Below are positions 1-8,095 of a stretch of DNA of 64,000 nucleotides, in pieces (within the stretch, counting starts at the first letter, position 1; every line of letters starts with the position of its first letter). The stretch lies in NCBI GenBank assembly GCA_044223995.1, contig JBGALE010000003.1, positions 496,001 to 560,000 of the forward strand, written 5' to 3'. A program made the translations under genes and the position numbers. This DNA comes from JACMLD01 sp044223995. GTDB lineage: Bacteria > Bacteroidota > Bacteroidia > Chitinophagales > Chitinophagaceae. Under the pieces are notes generated by a model. The model saw only the letters and a program-made list of their open reading frames with translations, ran no database searches and was not told the origin of the DNA.

Positions 1-870
1 AACTTCTTTGGTACTTACCGAGATAACCTGTCTACTTTCCGCCAGAGTAATTTTATTGTAAAACTGCTGGATGGAACTACTTTATCGGGAGCAGTGAACA
101 AAGACCCGAGGATCAGTCACATGCTCAATATTTCTGCCGATACATCCGGCACGGGCAATGGCGGATACAAAGGTGTTGACCCGGTAGTGGGCGATCCATT
201 TAATGGCGTTACCACCGGCGCCAATGCACGCAAACGTGTACCTAATCCCTGGGGCGACAGTACCTATGCCAATCCAAGCGCAAGCGTATTTACAAATACC
301 GGTAAATTTCTTTTCCAGAATAAAGCCGTGATGCCGGTGATGACTTATGCTCAAATGCAGTTCATCAAAGCGGAGGCAGCATTCAGGAAAGGCAATACTG
401 CTTTGGCCTACACAGCATATCTCAATGGTATCAATGCGCATTTTGATTTTATCAACCGCGTGTACAGCAGTGTGCGCAGCGCTGCCAATATTTATTCCGG
501 TTCTCCTATTTCAACCGCCGCCAGGAATACCTATCTCGCCGGGCCCAGTGTAAAACAATCTGCCGCTGCACTTACCCTTACCGATATCATGCTGCAGAAA
601 TACATTGCACAATGGGGATGGGGATGGGAAGAACAGTGGGTTGATTTAAGAAGGTACCACTATACTGATTTGGATCCGCTGACCGGGCAACAGGTGTTTA
701 AGAACTTTGTACTCCCCACCAATTATTTTCCTGACAACAATGGCAAACCTGCTTACCGTTTCAGGCCAAGGTATAATTCAGAGTATGTATGGAACCTCGA
801 CCAGCTAAAATTATACGGGGGAGACAAGGCAGACTATCATACCTACGAAACCTGGTTCAGCAAACCTTAA
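1..870 (+). CDS. SusD/RagB-family outer-membrane lipoprotein, C-terminal part
   Basis: The reading frame is open from the first base of the window, so the gene starts upstream and only the last 289 residues are seen. The visible part resembles the C-terminal half of SusD/RagB nutrient-binding lipoproteins: a TPR-like stretch (TYAQMQFIKAEAAFRKGN), then EEQWVDLRRY and a C-terminal segment rich in Asn, Tyr and Pro that ends in YETWFSKP. SusD proteins sit on the cell surface and cap a SusC TonB-dependent transporter to capture glycans or peptides. A susC gene is therefore expected just upstream, outside the window. The 22-nt gap to the next lipoprotein gene suggests one operon. The substrate cannot be told from this fragment. 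Confidence 0.85.
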   Translation, partial: NFFGTYRDNLSTFRQSNFIVKLLDGTTLSGAVNKDPRISHMLNISADTSGTGNGGYKGVDPVVGDPFNGVTTGANARKRVPNPWGDSTYANPSASVFTNTGKFLFQNKAVMPVMTYAQMQFIKAEAAFRKGNTALAYTAYLNGINAHFDFINRVYSSVRSAANIYSGSPISTAARNTYLAGPSVKQSAAALTLTDIMLQKYIAQWGWGWEEQWVDLRRYHYTDLDPLTGQQVFKNFVLPTNYFPDNNGKPAYRFRPRYNSEYVWNLDQLKLYGGDKADYHTYETWFSKP

Positions 871-892
871 TCAACACTTAAATCATTTAACA

Positions 893-1672
893 ATGAAAAG
901 GACATTATATATCATCACCATTCTGCTGGCAGGCATGGCTGTTTTGTATGCCTGCACCAAGAATACACTAAAAGTTCCCTATAATTATGTGGATGGGCAG
1001 TCGCAGGTGAAGTTCAATATTGCATCAGCATACAAAGCCAATCCGGCTATACAGATAAAAATAAATGATCAGCGCATCAGCCCGGCCATCAGTTATCCCT
1101 ATCCATATCCCGGAGGCGGATTAAATACGAATGGTGGCAGTACACCAGATTATTTTTCTGTAGCAGCAGGAAGTATCAAAGTAAGTATTGCCGTGCCGAA
1201 GGCTGGTTCGAATGAAGATTCTGTTGCACTCTACACAACCAATGTATCGGTAGATGCCAATAAATATTTTACCGTGCATGTGGCCGATACAGGCGCCAAT
1301 ACTCAAACGGTATTGGTGCCGGAAGATGTGGCCAGCCCCGATTCCGGTTATTCAAAATATAAATTCGTCAACCTCATGCCCAACCTGGCAGCCATCGATT
1401 TGTATTTTGGAACTACGCTGGTGGCAGCGAATGTTCCTTACAAAGGTGTGAGCGCTACGTTTACCTTAGTATCCACCAGCGGTGCACAATGGATCATACG
1501 CCCTGCCGGTGCGGCGGCAGGTTCCACACCCATCACCACCTATCCAACCGGAACCACATTGAATGTGGTGCCCAACCAGCGGGTGCTGACAGTATTCGCA
1601 CGCGGATACAATGGTATTGCGGGTACTACCGATATCAGGCGGCCGCAGGTATCATTGTTTTTTAACCGGTAA
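893..1672 (+). CDS. DUF4397-like lipoprotein downstream of susD
   Basis: This is a 259-residue protein with a hydrophobic signal sequence and a lipobox (VLYAC, lipidated Cys21), so it should be anchored in a membrane and probably exposed at the surface. The body has beta-rich segments such as YKFVNLMPNLAAIDLYFGTT and RVLTVFARGYNG, which are typical of DUF4397 domains found in secreted Bacteroidota proteins. It follows the SusD gene by 22 nt and is closed by a strong terminator, so it is probably the last gene of a SusC/SusD-type operon. An accessory surface-binding role is an inference from position. No catalytic motif is visible. Confidence 0.75.
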   Translation: MKRTLYIITILLAGMAVLYACTKNTLKVPYNYVDGQSQVKFNIASAYKANPAIQIKINDQRISPAISYPYPYPGGGLNTNGGSTPDYFSVAAGSIKVSIAVPKAGSNEDSVALYTTNVSVDANKYFTVHVADTGANTQTVLVPEDVASPDSGYSKYKFVNLMPNLAAIDLYFGTTLVAANVPYKGVSATFTLVSTSGAQWIIRPAGAAAGSTPITTYPTGTTLNVVPNQRVLTVFARGYNGIAGTTDIRRPQVSLFFNR

Positions 1673-1697
1673 CCCAACATATAAGTCATCTTCAGGC

Positions 1698-1729
1698 AAT
1701 GCCCCCAATCATGGGGGCATTTTTTTTCA
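1698..1729 (+). terminator. Intrinsic terminator after the SusD operon
   Basis: A perfect 10-bp stem (AATGCCCCCA at 1698-1707 pairing with 1712-1721) closes a 4-nt loop and runs into a T-tract at 1720-1727. It lies 25 nt after the lipoprotein stop codon. The remaining bases up to 1946 hold no gene or motif I can support. Confidence 0.9.
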
Positions 1730-1946
1730 GTAAATAATAATCAGCATCATTAACACAAAATATTAAATCTGGTATCACCCGTAAACCTGGATTCGTACGT
1801 TCGAATAAATCCATACCATTTTTAAGTAGTTTCGTAATCAAAATAAGCCCGGCAATTATTGAATGCCGGATCGGGACGAAATGATTCAATTAAGATATTC
1901 ATAGAGGGCCGGCAAGGCACCACAGCAAAATAATAACGATTGAGCA

Positions 1947-2777
1947 ATGGAATTACTGGATAAAAAAGATTTTTCAAAGGCAGCAGCCGCGGTGCAAGAG
2001 GTAACAATCAACAATTTATTTGCACGTTCAGTGATTGAACACAAAGTGACAGGGCAGGTTTATGTGAATGACAAAGACAATCCCACAACTTTTTATATTG
2101 TTCACCCGTACGGGATGACGCTTTTGCTGGGCGACAGCACCAACAAAGAATTTAATGAACAATTCAGGAAGCATGCATTAAATATTACTTCCAGCCGTGA
2201 TAATTATGAATGGATGCAGGCTTTTCCCAATAGCTGGGACAATGTTTTATCTGAATTGTTTGACGGATATATGATAAAGGCAGCAGACAATAAACAGGCA
2301 ACGGAGAAAGGGATAATAGAATTGAACACGCGTGTTAATTTCAAATTCAACAGGGAAAAATATCCAGCACTGCACCAACGGATAACAGACCCGGCGATTG
2401 AAATCGTCCAGGCAGACAGGAACCTTTTTCGCAAAATGAAAGGCAGTGTGATCCCCGCTTCATTTTGGGAAAACGAAGATGTCTTTTTTGAAAACGGACT
2501 GGCCTATTGCCTGCTGTATAAACAGCAACTGGCATCGACAGCATTCTCCTCCTGCTGGTTTGGCAACTTGTTTGAACTGGGTATAGAAACTGAGCCTGGA
2601 TACCGGGGAAAAGGTTTTGCTGAAATAGTTTGCTCTGCGCTCATTGAATACTGCCTTCAAAATAATTATGAACCAATTTGGGCCTGCAGGCTGGAAAATA
2701 CCGGTTCGTACAAGTTGGCGCTGAAGTTGGGATTTGAGGTATCAGTTACATTACCATATTACCGCCTGAGCAAATAA
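1947..2777 (+). CDS. GNAT-family N-acetyltransferase (ZmaR/GNAT_acetyltran-like)
   Basis: The 276-residue protein carries a GNAT acetyl-CoA-binding motif near its C-terminus (EPGYRGKGFAEIVCSALIEY), followed by CRLENTGSYKLALKLGFE, the usual beta5/alpha4 end of the fold. The long N-terminal part (about 170 residues) resembles the GNAT_acetyltran family that includes the zwittermicin-resistance protein ZmaR, so the acceptor could be a small amine. It stands alone, with opposite-strand genes downstream. The ATG at 1947 is the first in frame; there is no clear ribosome binding site, as is usual in this phylum. The substrate is unknown. Confidence 0.8.
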   Translation: MELLDKKDFSKAAAAVQEVTINNLFARSVIEHKVTGQVYVNDKDNPTTFYIVHPYGMTLLLGDSTNKEFNEQFRKHALNITSSRDNYEWMQAFPNSWDNVLSELFDGYMIKAADNKQATEKGIIELNTRVNFKFNREKYPALHQRITDPAIEIVQADRNLFRKMKGSVIPASFWENEDVFFENGLAYCLLYKQQLASTAFSSCWFGNLFELGIETEPGYRGKGFAEIVCSALIEYCLQNNYEPIWACRLENTGSYKLALKLGFEVSVTLPYYRLSK

Positions 2778-2819
2778 TGGAATAGGCAATAACAGGAAAT
2801 ACAATTCCCGCACAGATGA

Positions 2820-3602
2820 TTATTTGCTGCCCGGCAATACCTTGCCCGGTTTATTACCCCGGCCACCCATACCTGAAGAGTTTTGCGCCCTGATATAAGC
2901 CTCGGCAAACGGCACATCCGATTCATAACCCCTCACCGTAGCCAGGGTTTCATACATTGGGTACCATTCAGCAGGGTTTTGCGATTTGTGTTGCAATGTA
3001 GCCTCCTTTTTTACCCTGAGCTGATCGGAAATGTCAATATAGTCAGTCGGTACAAAAGCAAATGTTTTTGTGTGGGGGCTGTTGGTGGTTTCATAAAAGA
3101 AAAGGGAAAAATTTAAACGCCTGTCCTGGAATACACGCCATGCAAGCAGACCCGTTGCCTGGTGATCTGCATGCACATCAAGGGGCCATGGCGCCAACAC
3201 AATGGAGGGATTGAGACGCTGCAATATATCGTATAGCTTTGCTGTATTCAAAGAGTCAACAGCAAGGGAAGCATCGATTGCCCCAAAAAATTCTATTCCG
3301 GCATGGAGAACATTGGCAGCGTTTCTCGCCTCGGCTGTCCTGATAGCCCTGGCTTCATTCGGGGTTTTATTGCCAATACCCAATTCACCACCGGTCATTG
3401 TAAGGATGATTACTTTCTTTCCAGCCGCTACTGAATTGGCGATAAGTCCGCCGCATGATGCTTCGGCATCATCAGGATGCGGTGTAATGACCACTACAGT
3501 TTCCTGTCCATATACAAGCGTGGAGAAAAAGATGCTTAATGCCAGGCTGCAAATGATCATGACCCGTTTTCGGCTGAGAAAAAATACTTTCCTGCTTTTC
3601 AT
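2820..3602 (-). CDS. PIG-L family deacetylase, exported
   Basis: The protein has the PIG-L/LmbE zinc motif PHPDDAE after a beta-strand (TVVVITPHPDDAE) and a second metal motif HADHQATG, which together mark N-acetylglucosamine-type deacetylases. A hydrophobic segment ending in STLVYGQ looks like a Sec signal peptide, so the enzyme is probably periplasmic or outside the cell. The ATG at 3602 gives 260 residues; in-frame ATGs at 3617 and 3632 lengthen the charged N-terminus, and one at 3560 would give a compact signal peptide, so the start is uncertain. No sugar-pathway gene is adjacent, so the substrate is open. Confidence 0.85.
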   Translation of the reverse strand: MKSRKVFFLSRKRVMIICSLALSIFFSTLVYGQETVVVITPHPDDAEASCGGLIANSVAAGKKVIILTMTGGELGIGNKTPNEARAIRTAEARNAANVLHAGIEFFGAIDASLAVDSLNTAKLYDILQRLNPSIVLAPWPLDVHADHQATGLLAWRVFQDRRLNFSLFFYETTNSPHTKTFAFVPTDYIDISDQLRVKKEATLQHKSQNPAEWYPMYETLATVRGYESDVPFAEAYIRAQNSSGMGGRGNKPGKVLPGSK

Positions 3603-3726
3603 TGCATGATAACGCATGAAACAAGTTAGCAACTTGACATATAAATACCAAATTATGCCGCATTATCCACGTAGGTACTGGCACCTGCCTGTCATATTGC
3701 CAAATCACCTGTTGTTTGTTGACTTC

Positions 3727-4332
3727 TTAGTTACAATTTGCCTTTATTTCATTTGCCGCTTCCGTATCTCCTAATTCTTTTGCAGTCTTAAAAGAAATGC
3801 AAGCACTATCCTTGCTCCCAATCTTCGAAAAAGCTATTCCTTTCTTGTAGTATGCTCTTGCATCTTTATTATTAACAGAGATGACAATATTGTAGCTTTG
3901 TATTGCTTCATCAAATCTTTTCAACTCTCTCAGTGATTCAGCCTTGTTGAAATATGCAATAGCAGGATACCCTGTACCTTTTTCTATAACATTATTAAAA
4001 TCAGACAAAGCTTTTTCAAAATCCCTGGTAACAAGGTATATCGTTCCCCTGTCATTGTAACCTACAGATGAATCTGGTCTCAACTCAATAAATTTATTTA
4101 CTCTTTTTAGAGCTTTGTCATAATAACCCATAGTCAAGGCACAATAGTAAGAACCTCTTAACGCATCCAAATTATCATTGTCATCAAATAAGGCATCATC
4201 AAATTCTAAATCTGCGTTGAAATAGTCGCCTTGCGACATAAGCTTTGTCCCTTCAGCAACATGGTTCTTGTTTATATTTATTTGGCAGGATGAAACGCAA
4301 ATTAGAATGCAAGCCGTAAAAAGTATTCTCAT
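3727..4332 (-). CDS. TPR-repeat lipoprotein
   Basis: This is a 201-residue protein with a short signal peptide and lipobox (VSSC, Cys16), followed by about four tetratricopeptide repeats. Typical TPR positions are visible in ALRGSYYCALTMGYYDKALK, GYNDRGTIYLVTRDFEKALS and AYFNKAESLRELKRFDEAIQ. TPRs are protein-protein scaffolds, so an envelope-anchored adaptor is likely. Base composition here is more A+T-rich than in neighbouring genes. It shares its strand with the genes upstream and lies after a hairpin at 4354-4379, so it may be transcribed separately. A specific partner cannot be inferred. Confidence 0.8.
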   Translation of the reverse strand: MRILFTACILICVSSCQININKNHVAEGTKLMSQGDYFNADLEFDDALFDDNDNLDALRGSYYCALTMGYYDKALKRVNKFIELRPDSSVGYNDRGTIYLVTRDFEKALSDFNNVIEKGTGYPAIAYFNKAESLRELKRFDEAIQSYNIVISVNNKDARAYYKKGIAFSKIGSKDSACISFKTAKELGDTEAANEIKANCN

Positions 4333-4353
4333 TATATTAATTATTTAGTCACG

Positions 4354-4379
4354 GCAGTGTCTTCCGCAAAAGACACTGC
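4354..4379. other. Perfect hairpin between two minus-strand genes
   Basis: GCAGTGTCTT (4354-4363) pairs perfectly with AAGACACTGC (4370-4379) around a 6-nt loop. It lies between the end of the small 4419-4733 gene and the TPR lipoprotein gene, both on the minus strand. No T-tract follows on either strand, so it may be an mRNA 3' end or a processing structure rather than a classical terminator. Confidence 0.5.
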
Positions 4380-4418
4380 GCATACAGGATTATTACTTAC
4401 AGCAACTGGGTGCCGGTA

Positions 4419-4733
4419 TCACCGCTTTACACTTGTTAACCGGTATTTTTGCGGTGTGTCCTTTGTCCTTTCAATAATCTTCCTGGCTTCCAGGTCAAGT
4501 TTAACCGTTTCACCATACCATTGTACACCGCCTTCAAAACTATCCTTTACATCCTGGTACAAAGCTTCCATCAGCTCGGTATGCGTCAGTTGGCGCGAAC
4601 GCAGCACTTTAAGCAGGGCCTGTTTGATGACGAGGTATTTCTCCAGCGATATTTTCTTGTTTGTTTTGCTTTTGTCCGGGTGCAATGTCTGTATTTGTTC
4701 ACCCAACTTCTTTGAATTTGTTGCTTTCCCCAT
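4419..4733 (-). CDS. Small conserved protein, winged-helix-like (possibly DUF6958)
   Basis: The 104-residue soluble protein has a lysine-rich N-terminus, a helical middle (LEKYLVIKQALLKVLRSRQL) and the segment ETVKLDLEARKIIERT near the end. That C-terminal pattern resembles the small DUF6958 family, in which a short helix-turn-helix-like fold ends with a VQLDLEAKG-type helix; this is from memory and not certain. It lies 36 nt downstream of the DJ-1/PfpI gene on the same strand, so the two may be cotranscribed. No function is known. Confidence 0.6.
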   Translation of the reverse strand: MGKATNSKKLGEQIQTLHPDKSKTNKKISLEKYLVIKQALLKVLRSRQLTHTELMEALYQDVKDSFEGGVQWYGETVKLDLEARKIIERTKDTPQKYRLTSVKR

Positions 4734-4769
4734 CGGGCAATTTTTTAGTAAGGCTTAATATGGAAATAA

Positions 4770-5363
4770 TTATTCTGCTATAAAAGTGTCGGAATCCTTA
4801 TCTCTGTTCCAAATGTATTCAATTTCAACCGCCACCCGTTTTGCGAGATCAACTCCATGCCGGTCTTTTAAAAAATCCAGCGACATGTCCATACCTGCGC
4901 TCACACCAGATGATGTGTAATATTTACCATCAACTACCCAGCGTGCTTTTTTACCCCACAATACATTGGCTCCGTTTGTCATCACCCAGGCAAATGCCCT
5001 TTTGTTGGAGGTAGTCTTCCTGTTGTCCAGTAAACCAGTCTTGGCCAGTAATGCAGTTCCCGTGCAAACCGTCAGTACATATTGGCTGGCATTGGATACT
5101 TCCCTGATTTTTTCAATGAGTAGCATATTATTAACTTCTATCCTTGTCCCATAGCCGCCGGGGATCAAAAATATGTCCAGGTTTTTTTCAATCTCATCCA
5201 ATTGTTCGGTGATGACCTGTACACCATGCCTGTTTTTTATCAGACCACCATGAAGTGAAAAAAACCTGATGGTATACAGTTCAGTCAACCGCCCGAAAAT
5301 TTCCACAGGCCCGTACACATCCAGGGTTTCAAAATCGTCGAATAGTAATACTGCTAATTTCAT
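4770..5363 (-). CDS. DJ-1/PfpI (GlxA-like) family protein
   Basis: The 197-residue single-domain protein has the DJ-1/PfpI fold markers: MKLAVLLFDDFETLDVYGP at the start, IFLIPGGYG around residue 66, and the nucleophile elbow LTVCTGTALLA with Cys100. It resembles the cysteine-dependent amidotransferase-like domain of GlxA/AraC regulators and isonitrile hydratases, but has no DNA-binding domain. Likely roles in the family are hydratase, glyoxalase or chaperone activity; the sequence does not decide between them. It is cytoplasmic, and a small gene follows on the same strand. Confidence 0.85.
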   Translation of the reverse strand: MKLAVLLFDDFETLDVYGPVEIFGRLTELYTIRFFSLHGGLIKNRHGVQVITEQLDEIEKNLDIFLIPGGYGTRIEVNNMLLIEKIREVSNASQYVLTVCTGTALLAKTGLLDNRKTTSNKRAFAWVMTNGANVLWGKKARWVVDGKYYTSSGVSAGMDMSLDFLKDRHGVDLAKRVAVEIEYIWNRDKDSDTFIAE

Positions 5364-5395
5364 GATGTAGTTACTTTAAACTTACGCATTACTTT

Positions 5396-6538
5396 TTAAT
5401 TCTTCCCGCTGCCCCCGCATCTTTTGCATTTCTCGGAGTGAAAGCCATCCACTGGTTTAAATTCACTGCCAATCACCCTGCCCTGCCAGTCTTTGATGTC
5501 TACAAACTCCATCTTCCTGCCAAAAGTCTCAACCCAGCCACTTCCATTGCACATAGGACAAACATTGCTGTTTGAATAACCGGGACTAACCCCCTTATTA
5601 TTCTGCTGGCTGCTATTTTGCTGTGATCGTGCAGCTTCTTTTTGCTTGTATTCTTTGGTCATTGCATTTATCAGCGAATCGGAATTATACAAATGGGCAG
5701 ACTGGCTGGAAATATTCCTGGCCGATTTGGCAATAACTTTTTGTACGGCTTCCGCTTCCATTTCCTCCAGCCGTTTTGAAGGGAATAATTTATTGGCATC
5801 TGCATAGTTAATCACCGCTTTCTCGGGCATATCGTTCCGCTCGTATGCCCGGGCTTGCTGTATCAGCAGGTAGGCTTTGTCGTTATCCGTTTTTGCAAGG
5901 CTCAAAGCAGTCTTATAATCAGCAATAGATGTGTTGAAGTCACTTTTCACATAGTACATAAATGCCCGCTGCATGTACACGTAAGGGTCGATACTGGATA
6001 TTTGGAGCGCCTTCGTATAGTCGGCAATAGCCTCATCATAGTATTGATAGGGGTCCTTGGTATAGGCATCTCCCCTGCTTACCAGTAATGTGTAATTATT
6101 TTTTTCTAATTCCAGGGCTTTGGTAAAATCAGCAATCGCCAATTCAAGTTTTGGGTAAGTGGGTCGGGTATAATAAAGCATATAGGTTTGGCCCCTTATC
6201 CAGTAGGATTTCCAAAAATCGGGGTTTAAGGAAAGTGCTTTTGTAAAATCACGAACGGCAGAGTCGAGTCTTTCATTACTTAGCTGCTGTTGATTAACAT
6301 TGCTCTTCTGGTATAGGGCAAAACCCCTGTTATGAAAATATTTAAATCCAGTGGGGTCGAGGTGAATGGCTTTGGTAAAATAATAGATGGCACTGTCGTA
6401 TTTACTGGCTGTGATGGCAGCTTTTCCTTTTTCTCCCAGCGCTTCAGCCTGGGATTTGGATGCAGGAGTCTGGGCAACAAGGATAGTTGTATTCAAACAA
6501 CAAACCAGCGACATAGCCAAAACAAACTTACTGTTCAT
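5396..6538 (-). CDS. Secreted TPR protein with DnaJ-type CxxCxGxG zinc motifs
   Basis: A signal peptide (MNSKFVLAMSLVCCLNTTILVAQ) is followed by five or six TPRs (for example YDSAIYYFTKAIHLDPTG and LAIADFTKALELEKNNY), a Gln/Asn-rich linker, and a C-terminal pair of zinc-binding knuckles CPMCNGSGW and CKRCGGSGKN. These knuckles resemble half of the DnaJ cysteine-rich region. The combination suggests an exported scaffold or chaperone-like protein; exported proteins with such knuckles recur in this phylum, but the function is unknown. The ATG at 6538 is preferred over the one at 6547 because it gives a cleaner signal peptide (380 residues). Confidence 0.75.
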   Translation of the reverse strand: MNSKFVLAMSLVCCLNTTILVAQTPASKSQAEALGEKGKAAITASKYDSAIYYFTKAIHLDPTGFKYFHNRGFALYQKSNVNQQQLSNERLDSAVRDFTKALSLNPDFWKSYWIRGQTYMLYYTRPTYPKLELAIADFTKALELEKNNYTLLVSRGDAYTKDPYQYYDEAIADYTKALQISSIDPYVYMQRAFMYYVKSDFNTSIADYKTALSLAKTDNDKAYLLIQQARAYERNDMPEKAVINYADANKLFPSKRLEEMEAEAVQKVIAKSARNISSQSAHLYNSDSLINAMTKEYKQKEAARSQQNSSQQNNKGVSPGYSNSNVCPMCNGSGWVETFGRKMEFVDIKDWQGRVIGSEFKPVDGFHSEKCKRCGGSGKN

Positions 6539-6547
6539 AAAAAACAA

Positions 6548-7326
6548 TTCTGTAGTGTATATAAATTTTTCAAAAATAGTGATTAGTTGCTGTCCTGCTA
6601 TCGTGGCTGGTGGGTATTCGTGCAGGGAGTAAGACTATTGAATCTTCCGAAATAAACCTTGCGAACACAGAAGCCCGCTTATCCCAAAAAGTCGGGAGCA
6701 TGACGGATACTTTTTATGAAAGTACTTCTCTGCGCTACCGGGCTGTCTTGAGATAATTTTAAATTTTTATTAAACAATCATTACAATACGTCATTCCTGC
6801 GAAAACTTGTTATGCATCCAATAGGAATTTATTTTTTTGCTCCAGCGGAGCAAAAATACTGGTAGCACAATATTCATCAAATCCTTTATCGTGCCTTTTG
6901 GCACGACATATAAAAACAATTGGCTGTACCTACGGCACAGCAACCTTTTTTTAATCATGTATCTACAAACAATTTGCTCCTACGGGACAAAGTTTCTTCA
7001 TCATCAAATGGGTTTTCGTCAGCACCGGTTCAAAGAAGATCAATTAAGACGTCGAAGTTTCTACCAGATGGGACATTGCTAACGCAGAAAACTGCGCCTT
7101 TACCCATTTCCCATAACCTTCCAGTATACAACAAATCCCCCGTTTTATATCTTGCCTTCGTTACTGGCCATAGAAAAAATTCTATCAGCTACAGTTAGGG
7201 CCGCCAGGTAAAACAGTAATGTTTATGTAGAGAACCATCTCTTACTACGTCAACAACAATCTGTTTAAAAAAAAGAATTCGAAATCCAGAAGAACTTTTA
7301 AGACAATTATTAGTATTATGAATTTT
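6548..7326. other. Gene-poor intergenic region
   Basis: No reading frame here looks like a gene; the few short open frames have no family features. The left part (to about 6780) has no motif I recognise. From 6789 the stretch contains a degenerate CGTCATTCCTGCGAAAAC element and then a series of short palindromes with T-rich flanks (listed separately), so much of it looks like decayed repetitive elements. Confidence 0.6.
6839..6990. repeat. Ladder of short REP-like palindromes
   Basis: Four inverted repeats occur at intervals of roughly 35-50 bp: GCTCCAGCGGAGC (6839-6851), CGTGCCTTTTGGCACG (6890-6905), GCTGTACCTACGGCACAGC (6923-6941, one mismatch) and TTGCTCCTACGGGACAA (6973-6989, imperfect). 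Each has a tight 3-4 nt loop, and several share a CC(t/a)(a/g)CGG centre. This resembles the short palindromic repeats scattered between genes in many Bacteroidota genomes. They do not look like terminators of neighbouring genes. Confidence 0.55.
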
Positions 7327-7740
7327 TTAAAAAATTTGTTTTGTATTGTATTCACTAATTGGTAAACTTGCGTCACAACCATTGCACGTCACCCCATAGT
7401 TCATTATCCCAGGTACACTTCCATATTCAAACGTTTTTATCATCCTTTGATGTGTTCGCCAGTTATCTGTACGCATGGTATATGCTTGTTGTAAGGTTTT
7501 GCCCGCACGATAGCGTAATCGCCACCTGCAATACCTGTAAACAAGCCACACCATAGAAATAATATCGCACCGGCTATCTTCTCGACAGTCAACTGTATAA
7601 ACAGCATTTCTTACACAATGACGGAGGAGTATGGGAAGGGAGGTAATTATTTCAAAAAAGGGTTCAATATTCTGACAGCCGGCCCTATAAATGGCAAGGT
7701 AGGATGTAGCAACCGTCAAACTACACAGGGGTATTCCCAT
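7327..7740 (-). CDS. Uncertain open frame of 137 codons
   Basis: An uninterrupted minus-strand frame starts with ATG and encodes 137 residues. It has scattered Cys and Arg, a moderately hydrophobic stretch (DIISMVWLVYRYCRW) and a C-terminal VTCNGCDASLP. No family is recognised. It lies in a repeat-rich, gene-poor stretch and ends just before the secreted peptide gene on the other strand. It could be a real orphan gene, a decayed gene, or a chance frame. I keep it because it is the only sizeable frame in more than 1 kb. Confidence 0.25.
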   Translation of the reverse strand: MGIPLCSLTVATSYLAIYRAGCQNIEPFFEIITSLPILLRHCVRNAVYTVDCREDSRCDIISMVWLVYRYCRWRLRYRAGKTLQQAYTMRTDNWRTHQRMIKTFEYGSVPGIMNYGVTCNGCDASLPISEYNTKQIF

Positions 7741-7764
7741 TTGACTCCAATTTAATTTGTAATC

Positions 7765-8016
7765 ATGAAAAAAATGTCAGTCCTGCTCGCAATTGCGGCA
7801 TTATGCTCAACAGCTTCTTTTGCCAATACCAAAGAAGTGAAACCAGTTACCAAAAATGCTATTAACCGGAAAATGCCTTTTACAACTTCCTGTACCGTCA
7901 CCGTTGCTTTCAAAAAAACGAACGTAACCATCACTAATTCCTGTACCTGCACACAAACTGAAGCTTGTGATGGTGCTTATAAAATAGCAAGATTAGCTAC
8001 CATGTTCAACAAATAG
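7765..8016 (+). CDS. Small secreted protein with four cysteines
   Basis: The 83-residue product begins with a clear Sec signal peptide (MKKMSVLLAIAALCSTASFA, cleavage expected after residue 20) and leaves a mature chain of about 63 residues. That chain is Thr/Lys-rich with Cys43, Cys60, Cys62 and Cys68 (spacing C-x16-C-x-C-x5-C), including the string SCTCTQTEACDG. I do not recognise the family. It lies upstream of a GLPGLI protein and a large outer-membrane barrel protein on the same strand, separated from them by a strong hairpin. It may be exported as a disulfide-bonded or processed peptide; this is inference. The size and hairpin recall precursor-peptide genes. Confidence 0.7.
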   Translation: MKKMSVLLAIAALCSTASFANTKEVKPVTKNAINRKMPFTTSCTVTVAFKKTNVTITNSCTCTQTEACDGAYKIARLATMFNK

Positions 8017-8040
8017 TGGCAGACTAGTTATTGTTAACAG

Positions 8041-8077
8041 CGGCTGTAATGCTATTTTAAAAAATAGGTTACAGCCG
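8041..8077 (+). terminator. Long hairpin between the peptide gene and the GLPGLI gene
   Basis: CGGCTGTAA (8041-8049) pairs with TTACAGCCG (8069-8077), and inside it CTATTTT (8052-8058) pairs with AAAATAG (8061-8067). The result is a nearly continuous stem of about 16 bp that starts 24 nt after the peptide stop codon. Only a weak T-rich run follows, so it is more likely a leaky attenuator or mRNA-stabilising 3' end than a full stop, and would let the peptide be expressed above the downstream genes. Confidence 0.65.
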
Positions 8078-8095
8078 TATTTAATCTCCATCAAT

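Noticed and set aside
6837..7198. Short plus-strand frames in the palindrome region
   Set aside because: They follow the repeats, have no start context and contain no protein-like pattern.
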